This document shows, piece by piece, positions 50,599 through 59,344 of a stretch of 64,000 nucleotides of DNA. Under the pieces are notes generated by a model. It searched no databases, was not told where the DNA came from, and worked only from the letters and a program-made list of their open reading frames with translations. A program made the position numbers and the translations under genes. The stretch's first letter is position 1; each line of letters opens with the position of its first letter. The DNA comes from an uncultured Eubacteriales bacterium (GTDB lineage Bacteria > Bacillota > Clostridia > Christensenellales > CAG-138). Location: contig URQH01000004.1 in assembly GCA_900549955.1 (NCBI GenBank), forward strand, positions 46,981 through 110,980, read 5' to 3'.

Positions 50599-51594
50599 TT
50601 GCAAGAAGTGACCATTTATGATATTGCAGAAATGGCTGGGGTATCTGCCAGCACTGTTTCCCGCGTCATCAACAATTATCCCTATGTGAAAAAAGCTACT
50701 CGTACTCGCGTACTGAAACTGTTGGAAGAATATCATTATGTTCCAAATGAAACGGCCCGTGGGTTGGTCAATCAATCCTCCAGGATGATTGGTATCCTGA
50801 TATCGGATATCCGCACTACCCATCATACCGATGGGGTATATTATATTGAACGGGAACTGTCCAAGCAGGGATATTCTTGCTTGATCTACAACACTGGCGT
50901 GGCTGAGGCAGAACAAGCCAAATCTATCCAAATGCTCAGCCAGCGCAAGGTAGATGCAGCAGTTTTAATGGGCTCCATCTATCAAACGAAAACTGTCCAG
51001 AAAGCAATTGAAACCTATTTGCCCACTACGCCTGTAGTCATTTGCAATGGCTACCTGGATTCTCCGAATATATATGGCCTCATTGCAGACGAGCAAGATG
51101 GCGTAACTAATTGTGTCAGGCTGCTGGCCGAAAAGCAGCGCCGCCATCTGGCTTTTATTGTCAACCAATACACACCCAGTAACCGTCTAAAACAAATCGG
51201 GTTTGAAACTGGCGTTCAGCAATATTGCGAGGGGGAACCTGGCGTCATATTGGAATCCGGCACATCCATTCAGGACATTTATGATGCGACCAAAAAACTG
51301 ATGCGAGAACATCCGCAAACAGATGGCATCGTTTATTCGGAAGACTTTTTGGCTGCTGCCGGCATACACGCTTTAGCGGAAATGCATATTCCGGTACCGG
51401 ATCAAGTTGCCGTCATTGGCATTAACAATTCGCAATATGCTGAAATTTGCGTCCCACCCTTGACGTCGCTTGACAATATGTTGTATGATTTGAGCCTAAC
51501 TGCGGCGCGAAATTTGATCGCTCTACTAAAAGAGCAGCGGGTCAATAAAAAAATGATGCTTTACTCTCAAATTGTCGAGCGTCAGTCAACATAA
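50599..51594 (+). CDS. LacI-family transcriptional regulator
   Basis: The 331-residue protein has the LacI DNA-binding domain (TIYDIAEMAGVSASTVSRVI, then NNYPYVKKATRTRV and a hinge near PNETARGL) and a periplasmic-binding-protein-like sugar domain. The start is TTG 50599 with GAGAGGTG 8 bases upstream. It is AT-richer than its neighbours and has no sugar genes next to it, so the ligand is unknown. An operator-like site overlaps its own transcript start. Confidence 0.92.
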   Translation: MQEVTIYDIAEMAGVSASTVSRVINNYPYVKKATRTRVLKLLEEYHYVPNETARGLVNQSSRMIGILISDIRTTHHTDGVYYIERELSKQGYSCLIYNTGVAEAEQAKSIQMLSQRKVDAAVLMGSIYQTKTVQKAIETYLPTTPVVICNGYLDSPNIYGLIADEQDGVTNCVRLLAEKQRRHLAFIVNQYTPSNRLKQIGFETGVQQYCEGEPGVILESGTSIQDIYDATKKLMREHPQTDGIVYSEDFLAAAGIHALAEMHIPVPDQVAVIGINNSQYAEICVPPLTSLDNMLYDLSLTAARNLIALLKEQRVNKKMMLYSQIVERQST

Positions 51595-51630
51595 GCCTCA
51601 GTTTACAGCATGAATCTGGGAGGAGCCTGT

Positions 51631-52428
51631 ATGAAAATTGGCTTTATTGGCGTGGGGAACATGGGAGAGGCTATCCTGCGCGGTGCTCTGCACAGCAGCA
51701 TAGTGCTGCCAGAAAACATATGGGCCTATGATATCGATGTCAACAAGTTGAATCGATTGCAAGAAGAGCTTAAGATCCATATTACCAGTTTTTTATCTGA
51801 ACTGTTAGAAAATGCAGACCTTTTGCTGCTTGCCGTAAAACCGCACATTTGCCCAAGTGTACTGGCCGATATTGCACCGCTTATGGCAGGCAAGGCGCTG
51901 ATTTCTATCGCGGCCGGCTGGTCGCAAGCGCGACTTGCCGCTGCGTTGCCGAAATCCGCACGGCTGTTGCGAGTTATGCCGAACACGCCTGCGCTTGTCG
52001 GCTGCGGTATGAGTGTGTTCGAAGCGGGTAACACTCTTGAAAAAGCCGAGATGGATTTTGCTACACGCTTGTTTTCCTCCATAGGCCGCACCGCAGAAGT
52101 AGAACCGCGGCTCATGGATGCGGTAACGGCGGTCAGCGGGAGCGGGCCGGCTTATGCGTACCTTTTTCTGGAATCGCTCGCCGATGGCGGGGTAAGGGAG
52201 GGACTTCCGCGCGCCTTGGCTTATGAGTTGGCGGCGCAGACGTTGCTTGGCGGGGCGCAGATGCTGCTGAAAACTGGAGAGCACCCGGGAAAGCTGAAGG
52301 ATAACGTCTGTTCGCCCGGTGGCACGACAATTGAAGCGGTGGCGGCCTTGGAAGCCAACGGGTTGCGCGCTGCAGTAATGGCCGCAGTACAGGCTTGCGC
52401 GGAAAAATCGCGGGAACTGTCAAAATAA
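51631..52428 (+). CDS. proC: Pyrroline-5-carboxylate reductase
   Basis: The 265-residue enzyme makes proline from pyrroline-5-carboxylate with NAD(P)H. N-terminal dinucleotide motif is IGFIGVGNMGEAILRG; LLLLAVKPH, VMPNTPALVGCGM and the C-terminal VSGSGPAYAYLFLESLADGG are typical. GGGAGG precedes ATG 51631; the ATG at 51610 has no ribosome binding site. No proA/proB genes are nearby. Confidence 0.95.
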   Translation: MKIGFIGVGNMGEAILRGALHSSIVLPENIWAYDIDVNKLNRLQEELKIHITSFLSELLENADLLLLAVKPHICPSVLADIAPLMAGKALISIAAGWSQARLAAALPKSARLLRVMPNTPALVGCGMSVFEAGNTLEKAEMDFATRLFSSIGRTAEVEPRLMDAVTAVSGSGPAYAYLFLESLADGGVREGLPRALAYELAAQTLLGGAQMLLKTGEHPGKLKDNVCSPGGTTIEAVAALEANGLRAAVMAAVQACAEKSRELSK

Positions 52429-52443
52429 TATATTATATTATTT

Positions 52444-52890
52444 ATGATGAAACATGTTACAATTTATACAGATGGCGCGTGCTCTGGGAACCCCGGCCCG
52501 GGCGGCTGGGGCGCTATTTTAATCTATCGTGACAAGCGGCGAGAGCTGTCCGGTTTTTGCCCGGAAACGACGAACAACCGCATGGAACTCATGGCGGTCA
52601 TCGCGGCATTGCAGGCTCTGAAGGAACCGTGTAACGTCGATGTTTTTACGGACAGCGCCTATGTCTGCAACGCTTTTCGTCAACATTGGATCGACAACTG
52701 GCAACGCAACGGCTGGAAGACGGCCACAAAAAAAACCGTCGAAAACCGTGAGCTTTGGACATCATTGCTGGAAGCCATGCAGCCACACAAGGTTTCGTTC
52801 CACAAAGTCAAAGGTCATGCCGACAACGCGATGAACAACCGTTGCGACGAGCTTGCCCGTGCGGCCATTCAGGCCGGTCAGCAGCAATAG
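52444..52890 (+). CDS. rnhA: Ribonuclease HI
   Basis: The 148-residue enzyme cuts RNA in RNA-DNA hybrids. Catalytic residues are seen in IYTDGACSGNPGPGGWG (Asp), NNRMELMAVIAAL (Glu), VFTDSAYV (Asp) and the C-terminal VKGHADNAMNNRCDELA (Asp). The start is ATG 52444 or the adjacent ATG 52447. No Shine-Dalgarno sequence precedes either; instead there is an AT-only stretch after the proC stop. The 3' side is a perfect inverted repeat. Confidence 0.94.
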   Translation: MMKHVTIYTDGACSGNPGPGGWGAILIYRDKRRELSGFCPETTNNRMELMAVIAALQALKEPCNVDVFTDSAYVCNAFRQHWIDNWQRNGWKTATKKTVENRELWTSLLEAMQPHKVSFHKVKGHADNAMNNRCDELARAAIQAGQQQ

Positions 52891-52916
52891 TCATAGCTAA
52901 AACATGAAAAATTTGC

Positions 52917-52958
52917 AAACAACTATTCGTTAAACTTGTCTTTAACGAATAGTTGTTT
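52917..52958. promoter_or_regulatory. 16-bp perfect inverted repeat overlapping the recombinase promoter
   Basis: AAACAACTATTCGTTA (52917-52932) and its exact complement at 52943-52958, with a 10-base spacer. The spacer holds the -35 box and the right arm fills the -35/-10 spacing of the promoter at 52936-52964. As RNA it could be a weak terminator of rnhA (AT-rich stem, TTTT end); as DNA it could be an operator. Confidence 0.6.
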
Positions 52959-52964
52959 TATAAT
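52936..52964 (+). promoter_or_regulatory. Promoter of the tyrosine recombinase gene
   Basis: TTGTCT at 52936-52941, 17 bases, TATAAT at 52959-52964; +1 near 52971, which leaves a leader of about 130 bases before the TTG start at 53101. Confidence 0.65.
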
Positions 52965-53100
52965 GAAACCGTCCGAATCCCCTTCTCTCCGGAGATTCAG
53001 AGCTTTGTCTGTTTGGAGTGTGCTTGTAGCGTGCGACAGCGATGTGCAAAAGCAGCCTGGGCATAAACTGGGTCAGGCACGTGCGGAAAGGAAGATTGGA

Positions 53101-54147
53101 TTGCCCAATACGTATCAGATTGAAAAAGAAAAGGTTTATACCAAAAAGATTCGGGAAATTCAGAAAGAGCTGCCGCTGTTTGCAGGCACATTTTTGCGGG
53201 CGTTGGAGAACCATACCTCCACTCTCACTCGCTATGCCTATGCCATTGATCTTCGCAGCTTTTTTCGCTATCTGGTGACGGAGTCGGATATTCTGCACGG
53301 CCGGGATATTCAGAGCTTGGCGGCAAATGATCTCGAGCAGGTCCGCGCCTACCATATCGAGCTGTTTCTCGAGCAGCAGTCGCTCTATCAAAAGGGTGAG
53401 CGGGAAATTACCAATCGTGAACGGGCAAAAGCGCGTAAGCTGGCAACACTGCGCACCTTTTTCAAATTTATGTTCAAGCAGGAACTGATTTCCGCCAATG
53501 TCGCTGCGCTCGTCGAAATGCCAAAGCAACACGAGAAGGCCATATTACGCCTGGAGCCAAACGAGGTGGCCAATCTGCTGGATCGGGCCGAACGTGGCGA
53601 TGGCCTGACTGCGCGCCAACAGCAATACCACGCTGCCACGCAAGTGCGCGACCTGGCAATCCTGACGTTGTTCTTGGGTACGGGCATCCGCATCAGCGAG
53701 CTGATTGGCATCGACCGCAACGACATTGATTTTGATAACAATACCTTTTTGGTCACGAGAAAGGGCGGCAAGCAGAGCATCCTTTCCTTTGGCGAAGAGG
53801 TCAGAACAGCACTGTGGAATTATCGGGAGCAGCGCGATACAATTGAGGCGCAGGAAGGCCACGAGCAGGCCTTTTTCCTGTCGCTGCAGCGGCGCAGAAT
53901 TACCGCGCGCGCTGTGGAGAACCTGGTAAAAAAATATGCGGCGATTACAACGCCGCTCAAGAAAATCACGCCGCACAAACTGCGCAGTACCTACGGTACG
54001 ATGCTCTACCACGAAACCCAGGATATCTATCTGGTTGCAGACGTGTTGGGACATAAGGATGTCAACACGACGAGGAAACACTACGCTGCGCAATCGGAAG
54101 AACACTCCCGCATTGCGGCGCAAAAAATCCATCTGCGAAAAAACTGA
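53101..54147 (+). CDS. XerC/XerD-like tyrosine recombinase
   Basis: The 348-residue protein has an N-terminal SAM-like core-binding domain (about 15-135) and a catalytic domain. The Arg-Lys-His-x-x-Arg-His-Tyr set is visible: LGTGIRISELIG, RKGGK, HKLRSTYG and LGHKDVNTTRKHYA with the Tyr nucleophile. TTG 53101 is chosen because AAAGGA lies 8 bases upstream and the family N-terminus begins soon after; an ATG at 52961-52965 falls in the -10 box. It lies between rnhA and lexA, not beside mobile genes, so a housekeeping (dimer resolution) or regulatory role is likelier than phage integration. Confidence 0.85.
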   Translation: MPNTYQIEKEKVYTKKIREIQKELPLFAGTFLRALENHTSTLTRYAYAIDLRSFFRYLVTESDILHGRDIQSLAANDLEQVRAYHIELFLEQQSLYQKGEREITNRERAKARKLATLRTFFKFMFKQELISANVAALVEMPKQHEKAILRLEPNEVANLLDRAERGDGLTARQQQYHAATQVRDLAILTLFLGTGIRISELIGIDRNDIDFDNNTFLVTRKGGKQSILSFGEEVRTALWNYREQRDTIEAQEGHEQAFFLSLQRRRITARAVENLVKKYAAITTPLKKITPHKLRSTYGTMLYHETQDIYLVADVLGHKDVNTTRKHYAAQSEEHSRIAAQKIHLRKN

Positions 54148-54187
54148 CACTCTGAAAAGCCGCTTTTAAGCCGCTTTATCGCTGGCG

Positions 54188-54466
54188 TTACCGCCCTTTA
54201 CGCCGGCGGGCGTGGACGCCGCGCAGCGTCGTACACAGCACATGGCCTGCATCGTCTGGCCATTGTTCTCCGCTCAACTCAAACATATTGGGATCTGTCT
54301 CCATAAAGATGTGCGAGATTGGGATTTCCGCGTACTGATGGTTTTCCATATCCAGACATCGAAAACAATTGTCACACAGTTTATTCGGGTCCAAATCACA
54401 ACGGTTGCAGCGATTGCAACCGTCGCAGACCTTGTTCGGCTGCAATACACACCACTTAATTTCCAT
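54188..54466 (-). CDS. Cys-rich small protein divergent from lexA
   Basis: The 92-residue protein has eight closely spaced Cys in the first half: CVLQPNKVCDGCNRCNRC, then DLDPNKLCDNCFRC as a second block, which suggests two metal sites, then an acidic part (HIFMETDPNMFELSGEQWPDDAGH) and a basic tail. GGGGAGG stands 10 bases before the ATG. No family was recognised. Its promoter region holds a LexA box shared with lexA, so SOS induction is likely. It may be a zinc or Fe-S protein in DNA repair, but that is speculation. Confidence 0.65.
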   Translation of the reverse strand: MEIKWCVLQPNKVCDGCNRCNRCDLDPNKLCDNCFRCLDMENHQYAEIPISHIFMETDPNMFELSGEQWPDDAGHVLCTTLRGVHARRRKGR

Positions 54467-54516
54467 TTTTCTGTCCCGTCCTCCCCTCTTATTCGACAAA
54501 AATCGACCAGGTTTAA

Positions 54517-54530
54517 CGAACATTTGTTTG
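54517..54530. promoter_or_regulatory. LexA (SOS) box
   Basis: CGAACATTTGTTTG matches 13 of 14 positions of the Gram-positive LexA consensus (CGAAC-N4-GTTYG). It overlaps the -35 box of lexA and lies within the divergent promoter region of the Cys-rich gene. Confidence 0.75.
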
Positions 54531-54556
54531 CAAAACAATTTTTTCTGTGCTATAAT
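54528..54556 (+). promoter_or_regulatory. lexA promoter
   Basis: TTGCAA at 54528-54533, 17 bases, TATAAT at 54551-54556. The -35 box is overlapped by the LexA box, so lexA represses itself. Confidence 0.7.
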
Positions 54557-54590
54557 GTTCGCATCAAAGCGAACAAGGGAGCGCATTTTC

Positions 54591-55220
54591 ATGAAAAAGC
54601 TGGATAATCCGCAGCAAAAAATCTACGAATACATTCTCAGCTATAGCCAGGAAAACGCCTATCCTCCCTCAGTTCGCGAAATCTGCGACGCAGTGGGACT
54701 CAAGTCGCCCGCCACAGTGCATACGCACCTGAAGAACATGGAACAGGCAGGTCTCATTCGCCGTGACCACAACAAACAGCGTTCCATACATGTCGTACCA
54801 CAAAACGAAGCAGTTGCCGTTCCGGAATTTCAGGCACGCATCCCACTGATCGGCCGCGTGGCCGCCGGCATGCCAATCCTTGCCGTGGACAATATAGAAG
54901 GCGCATTTTCCGTGCCGGAACTGCTCACGCACGGCCCCAGGCATGAGGGCGTCTTTTTGTTGCGCGTGGTGGGCGACAGTATGGTCAATGCCGGCATTCG
55001 TGACGGAGATTACATCGTGGTAGACCGTGAGCTTGGCTATGTCAGCGGCGACATCGTCGTTGCCAGAACAGCGGAAGAGACGGCTACCGTCAAGCGTATT
55101 TTTCCGCAGGGCGATATGGTTCGTCTCCAACCGGAAAACGACCTCTACCCTCCCATTCTGTTGCCTGCGACAGATGTTGAAGTCGTGGGCAAGGTGACCG
55201 GGTTGATGCGCCGTTACTGA
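54591..55220 (+). CDS. lexA: SOS repressor LexA
   Basis: The 209-residue repressor has a winged helix (residues 1-65; PPSVREICDAVGLKSPATVH) and an S24 peptidase domain. The self-cleavage site is Ala-Gly in GRVAAGMP, the nucleophile Ser is in VVGDSMVNAGI and the Lys in ATVKRIF. DNA damage triggers RecA-assisted cleavage. AAGGGAG lies upstream of the ATG. The stop overlaps the convergent stop of the next gene by seven bases. Confidence 0.96.
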   Translation: MKKLDNPQQKIYEYILSYSQENAYPPSVREICDAVGLKSPATVHTHLKNMEQAGLIRRDHNKQRSIHVVPQNEAVAVPEFQARIPLIGRVAAGMPILAVDNIEGAFSVPELLTHGPRHEGVFLLRVVGDSMVNAGIRDGDYIVVDRELGYVSGDIVVARTAEETATVKRIFPQGDMVRLQPENDLYPPILLPATDVEVVGKVTGLMRRY

Positions 55221-56461
55221 ACAGCCTGCAACGCGTCATACGCCAGCATAGCCGCAATTCTTCCATGCGCATAGGTTAGTGCGCCCTGCAGATAGGCCGT
55301 ATAAGGAGGACACACAGGGCCATCTGCACTCAGCTCTGTCGTTGCCCCCTGTACAAATGTTCCCGCCGCCATGATGACTTGATCGGCATATCCGGGCATG
55401 TCCCACGGCTGGGGCACCGCAAAACTGTCCACAGGTGATGCTGCTTGCACACTCTGACAAAACCGGATCAGCTGTTCTGCGCTCGAAAAACGTACCGACT
55501 GAATGATGTCGGATCGCACCGCAGTACTGGCTGGCAGGGTCTCCATGCCAAGGCGTTCAAACAGCCGCGCAAACAGCACTGCGCTTTTGACGCACTGTGC
55601 CACGGTGTGAGGCGCCAAAAACAATCCCTGGTAAAACGGGCGATAGTCGCCTGCATAGGACCCCACTTCCCTGCCCATGCCAGGAATGGTCAGGCGCTGC
55701 GCAATGCGCTCTACCAAATCGGCGCGACCAGCCACGTATCCGCCGGTGGGCGCAAGCCCGCCGCCCGGGTTCTTGATCAAGGAACCTGCCAGTATGTGTG
55801 CGCCAAATGCGGTAGGCTCCTGGGCGCAGGTAAATTCGCCATAACAGTTATCCACGACGATGACAGAGTCAGGCGCGCAGGCCATGATCTGCGAAAACGC
55901 TTTCTGCATCTGGTCCGGACGCAAAGAGTTGCGCCACCCATATCCACGGGAGCGCTGTACATAGACGATACGCCTGGGCCTCTCCTGCAACAGCTGCATG
56001 ACCGTATCCAGATCAATTTCTCCATCCGTACGAAGCGGCACCTGTTCAAAGCCAATGCCAAAGCGGCGTAGTGACTGCGGGGCGTTGCCGCGGATGCCAA
56101 TCGCCTCCTCGAGCGTGTCATATGGGCGACCGGTGATGGCCAGAATCTGGTCTCCAGGTTCTGCAAGCCCTGCAAGCGCCAGAAAAATTGCGTGCGTGCC
56201 GTTGACAAAGTGCGGCCGCACCAGCGCAGCTTCCGCCTGTACCGCACCGGCGAACACCAGGTCGAGGGTGTCGCGGCCAATATCGTCATATCCATAGCCC
56301 GTGGAAGGTGCAAAATGACGTGCTGCAACCTGGTGCTCCTGGAACGACGCAAGCACGCGCGCCTGTACGACGGCTTCTACCGCATCAATGCGGCGAAACG
56401 CTTCGTTCAATCCGCGCTCGCAGTCCCAAATAAACTCCCTTGCCTGGTCACTGATTTTCAT
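55214..56461 (-). CDS. Methionine gamma-lyase family (YnbB-like) PLP protein
   Basis: The 415-residue protein belongs to the Met_gamma_lyase/aluminium-resistance family: FAPSTGYGYDDIGRDTLD, HFVNGTHAIFLAL, and the PLP-binding Lys in GSLIKNPGGGLAPTGGY. The reaction in vivo is not established. It stands after miaA, as ynbB lies a few genes after miaA in Bacillus, but without hfq or hflX between. ATG 56461 has GGGAG upstream and follows the miaA stop by 11 bases. Confidence 0.85.
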   Translation of the reverse strand: MKISDQAREFIWDCERGLNEAFRRIDAVEAVVQARVLASFQEHQVAARHFAPSTGYGYDDIGRDTLDLVFAGAVQAEAALVRPHFVNGTHAIFLALAGLAEPGDQILAITGRPYDTLEEAIGIRGNAPQSLRRFGIGFEQVPLRTDGEIDLDTVMQLLQERPRRIVYVQRSRGYGWRNSLRPDQMQKAFSQIMACAPDSVIVVDNCYGEFTCAQEPTAFGAHILAGSLIKNPGGGLAPTGGYVAGRADLVERIAQRLTIPGMGREVGSYAGDYRPFYQGLFLAPHTVAQCVKSAVLFARLFERLGMETLPASTAVRSDIIQSVRFSSAEQLIRFCQSVQAASPVDSFAVPQPWDMPGYADQVIMAAGTFVQGATTELSADGPVCPPYTAYLQGALTYAHGRIAAMLAYDALQAVQ

Positions 56462-56472
56462 ATTGATCTCCC

Positions 56473-57450
56473 TTATCCACCGTTTTTCCATTGCTGAATC
56501 TGCTTTACGATCGACTGTGCTACATCCTCTGGCGGGCTATTCCCAACGTCAAACCAGCGAATGCGGCGGTCGCGTCCAAACCAAGAAAGCTGCCGCTTTG
56601 CGTACCGGCGCGTATCTCTCTTTATGCGTTCCACCGCCTCGTCATAGGTGCAATCTCCATCCAGATATGAAAATAACTGACGATACCCGATCGACTGCAT
56701 GGCAGGAAGCGTGCGCGGTAACCCCAACGCTGCAATCCGGCGCGCCTCATCCAACAGGCCATATGACAGCATCTGATCCACACGGGCGTCGATACGACGG
56801 TACAACAGCGCACGGTCCATGGTCAATCCAAAGAGTATGGCATCGCATGGGGCGTCTGCTCCTGCAGTGTTTGCAAAATCGTTGCCAAACGCAGAGAGCG
56901 GCTGCCCGCTGCACGACAACACCTCCAGGGCGCGCAGGATCCGTTTGCGATCGTTTGGGTGCAGCCGCGCCGCCGTCACCGGATCGGCTTTCTGCAGCGC
57001 TTCCCAGGCGGACGCCGTCTGCCCTGCCGGATATTCCATCTCGAGCCGCGCGCGTATGGAGGCATCGGACGGGACGGCAAAATTGAGCGGATAGATCAGG
57101 GAATTGACATACAGGCCGCTGCCGCCAACCACCAGCGGCAAGTGCCCATTTCGCTCGATAGCGCCGATGGCCTCGACAGCCATGTCGCGGTATGCAGAGA
57201 CGGAGAAACCCGGTCTGTCGATTTGCACGCAGTCTATCATATAGTGTGGAATTCCCTGCCGCTCTTCCGGCGTTGGTTTTGCCGAACCGATGTCCATGCC
57301 GCAATAGACCTGCACGGAATCGGCAGAGACAATTTCCGCACCGGTCATCCGCGCTACGCGGATGGACAGCGCAGTTTTGCCGGAGGCCGTTGGGCCAACA
57401 ATACATGCAATTTGTGGCCTGTGTATCGTCATGCTTTCCATTTGCGGCAT
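56473..57450 (-). CDS. miaA: tRNA dimethylallyltransferase
   Basis: The 325-residue enzyme adds a dimethylallyl group to A37 of tRNAs that read UNN codons. P-loop is IVGPTASGKTAL near residue 17; SADSVQVYCGMDIGSAKP and LVVGGSGLYVNSL are family motifs. AAGGG lies 7 bases before ATG 57450. The partner enzyme MiaB, which methylthiolates the product, is encoded at the start of the same cluster. Confidence 0.95.
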   Translation of the reverse strand: MPQMESMTIHRPQIACIVGPTASGKTALSIRVARMTGAEIVSADSVQVYCGMDIGSAKPTPEERQGIPHYMIDCVQIDRPGFSVSAYRDMAVEAIGAIERNGHLPLVVGGSGLYVNSLIYPLNFAVPSDASIRARLEMEYPAGQTASAWEALQKADPVTAARLHPNDRKRILRALEVLSCSGQPLSAFGNDFANTAGADAPCDAILFGLTMDRALLYRRIDARVDQMLSYGLLDEARRIAALGLPRTLPAMQSIGYRQLFSYLDGDCTYDEAVERIKRDTRRYAKRQLSWFGRDRRIRWFDVGNSPPEDVAQSIVKQIQQWKNGG

Positions 57451-57460
57451 GTATCAACCC

Positions 57461-59323
57461 TTACAGTACGCGCTTAAACAGCTTCTCAATTTCTCGCTTG
57501 GTGAGAGTGATCATCACCGGACGCCCATGCGGACAGGTCAGCGGTATGCCCTCGCGCTCAAACGTATCGAGCAATTCAGCAATTTCCTTTTTGTCCAGTT
57601 GCTCTCCTGCTTTGACTGCATGCTTGCAGGCCGTCTGTATGATGCGCTCCCGGCGCAGTTCCCTGGATGAAGTCTTTCCCTGTGCCGACAGCTGCTCCAG
57701 GGCATCGTGCAAATAGGCGACCGGCAGAGGTTCACCCAGTATCTGGGGGACGCTGTTCAGCAGCAGAGTTCCATCCTCATGAAAATCAAAAGCAAAGCCG
57801 AGCGCTTCCAGCGCCTCCCGGTTTTCCTCCAGCGTCACGAGTTCCGCAGCAGAAAGCGACACAGGCAGCGGCGTCAACAGCGTCTGTGCTGCGGCGGCAT
57901 CCGGACTATGCATCAACAGTTCGTATAGACGCCGCTCATGCGCCGCATGCTGGTCAATGAAAAAGAGTGTTTCCCCCTGCTGTACGATCCAATACGTTTG
58001 AAACGCAGCTCCAAGAATCGTGTATGGCAGGGAAGCAACCAAACGCAGCTGCGCTCCCGACAGCATGGCCGCATCATCTTCTGGCTGTTCCGGGACATCG
58101 GCCTTCCGGGCAGGATACACCGGCGCAGCATCTGACCAGAATGTAGCCGGCCGCTGCACCTGCGTATGGCCGTAAGTGCCCGTCCAATGTTTCCACGATT
58201 CACGGATGGTAGCCGCTGCAGGCGGCACGGGACGCCGCAAATCGATGGCCTGGCCCGGGTCAGCATAACTGGGGGCGTGCGGGGCAGGCGACGGTACATC
58301 TGCTGCAGACAAATCCTTCATCTCCTCCGCCTTTGGCGCAAGCAAAAGCGAGCGGTGACAAGCCGCCGTCACAGAACGAATGACGCGCTGTTCATCGACA
58401 AAGCGCACTTCCATTTTGGATGGATGCACATTGACGTCCACTTCGCTACCGGCAATCCGCATGGCCAACACGGCAAACGGAAACCGACCCACCATCATGC
58501 GCGTGTCAAATGCACGCTGCAGGGCGGAAGAAAGGGAGTATGAGCGAATATACCTGCCGTTCAGGAAAAACGATTGCTGCAGCCGGTTGGGCCTGGACAG
58601 CTGTTCCGTACCCACATATCCATGAATAGCCAGATACCCGTCGTCAAACGCAACTTCGCGCAGGTGCGGCAAAATCTCTGCACCGTAGACACACAGCATG
58701 GCATTTTGCAGCTTGCCGTCTCCAAATGAACGGTATACGGTTTTGCCATTGTGTACAAAGTGAAACGCCGCTGCCGGCACAGCCATAATCATACGGGACA
58801 CATAGTCGCCAACATAACCGGCCTCGGTCCGCACCGTCTTTAAAAACTTCAGGCGTGCGGGCACGTTGGCGAACAGGTTGCGCACCTCCAACGTGGTGCC
58901 GGCTGCACAGGCGCACGGCGCTTCCTCCTGTACTTCCCCGGCAGAAACACGGAGCAGCGTTCCGCATTCTGCATCTTTCATCCGGGTGCGCATGGTCACC
59001 TCCGCCACAGCAGCAATGGAGGCCAGCGCCTCCCCCCGAAAGCCGAGCGTCACAATATGCGTCAAATCCTCTGAGGTGGCAATCTTGCTCGTCGCGTGGC
59101 GCAGAAACGCCGTCCGGCAGTCCTCCGGAGCAATGCCCTTCCCATCGTCGCTTACACGAATGAGGTCCAAGCCACCATTTACAAGCTCGACAGTAATTGA
59201 TCTGGCGCCCGCGTCAAGCGCGTTCTCCACCAGTTCTTTGACGACAGAAGCTGGGCGCTCCACAACCTCGCCTGCAGCAATCTGGTTGGCGACATGCGGG
59301 GAAAGAACATGGATTTGTGCCAT
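57461..59323 (-). CDS. mutL: DNA mismatch repair protein MutL
   Basis: The 620-residue protein has a GHKL ATPase domain (AGEVVERPASVVKELVENAL, DDGKGI, LGFRGEALASI) and a C-terminal endonuclease domain with DQHAAHERRLYE, CKHAV and CPHGRPV, so it is the nicking type found in species without MutH. It acts downstream of MutS. It lies 21 bases after mutS. Confidence 0.96.
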   Translation of the reverse strand: MAQIHVLSPHVANQIAAGEVVERPASVVKELVENALDAGARSITVELVNGGLDLIRVSDDGKGIAPEDCRTAFLRHATSKIATSEDLTHIVTLGFRGEALASIAAVAEVTMRTRMKDAECGTLLRVSAGEVQEEAPCACAAGTTLEVRNLFANVPARLKFLKTVRTEAGYVGDYVSRMIMAVPAAAFHFVHNGKTVYRSFGDGKLQNAMLCVYGAEILPHLREVAFDDGYLAIHGYVGTEQLSRPNRLQQSFFLNGRYIRSYSLSSALQRAFDTRMMVGRFPFAVLAMRIAGSEVDVNVHPSKMEVRFVDEQRVIRSVTAACHRSLLLAPKAEEMKDLSAADVPSPAPHAPSYADPGQAIDLRRPVPPAAATIRESWKHWTGTYGHTQVQRPATFWSDAAPVYPARKADVPEQPEDDAAMLSGAQLRLVASLPYTILGAAFQTYWIVQQGETLFFIDQHAAHERRLYELLMHSPDAAAAQTLLTPLPVSLSAAELVTLEENREALEALGFAFDFHEDGTLLLNSVPQILGEPLPVAYLHDALEQLSAQGKTSSRELRRERIIQTACKHAVKAGEQLDKKEIAELLDTFEREGIPLTCPHGRPVMITLTKREIEKLFKRVL

Positions 59324-59344
59324 TGGAAAATCTCCCCCCCTCTT

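Noticed and set aside
52936..53100. Recombinase start at 52936 or at the ATG in the -10 box
   Set aside because: The first lies in the palindrome upstream of +1 and the second inside the promoter. TTG 53101 has a good ribosome binding site and fits the family N-terminus.
53101..54147. Tyrosine recombinase as a phage or ICE integrase
   Set aside because: There are no att-like duplications, excisionase, phage or conjugation genes nearby, and the neighbours are housekeeping genes.
54151..54180. Terminator between the recombinase and the Cys-rich gene
   Set aside because: The sequence AAGCCGCTTTT/AAGCCGCTTTA is a tandem direct repeat, not an inverted repeat, so it cannot fold as a hairpin terminator.
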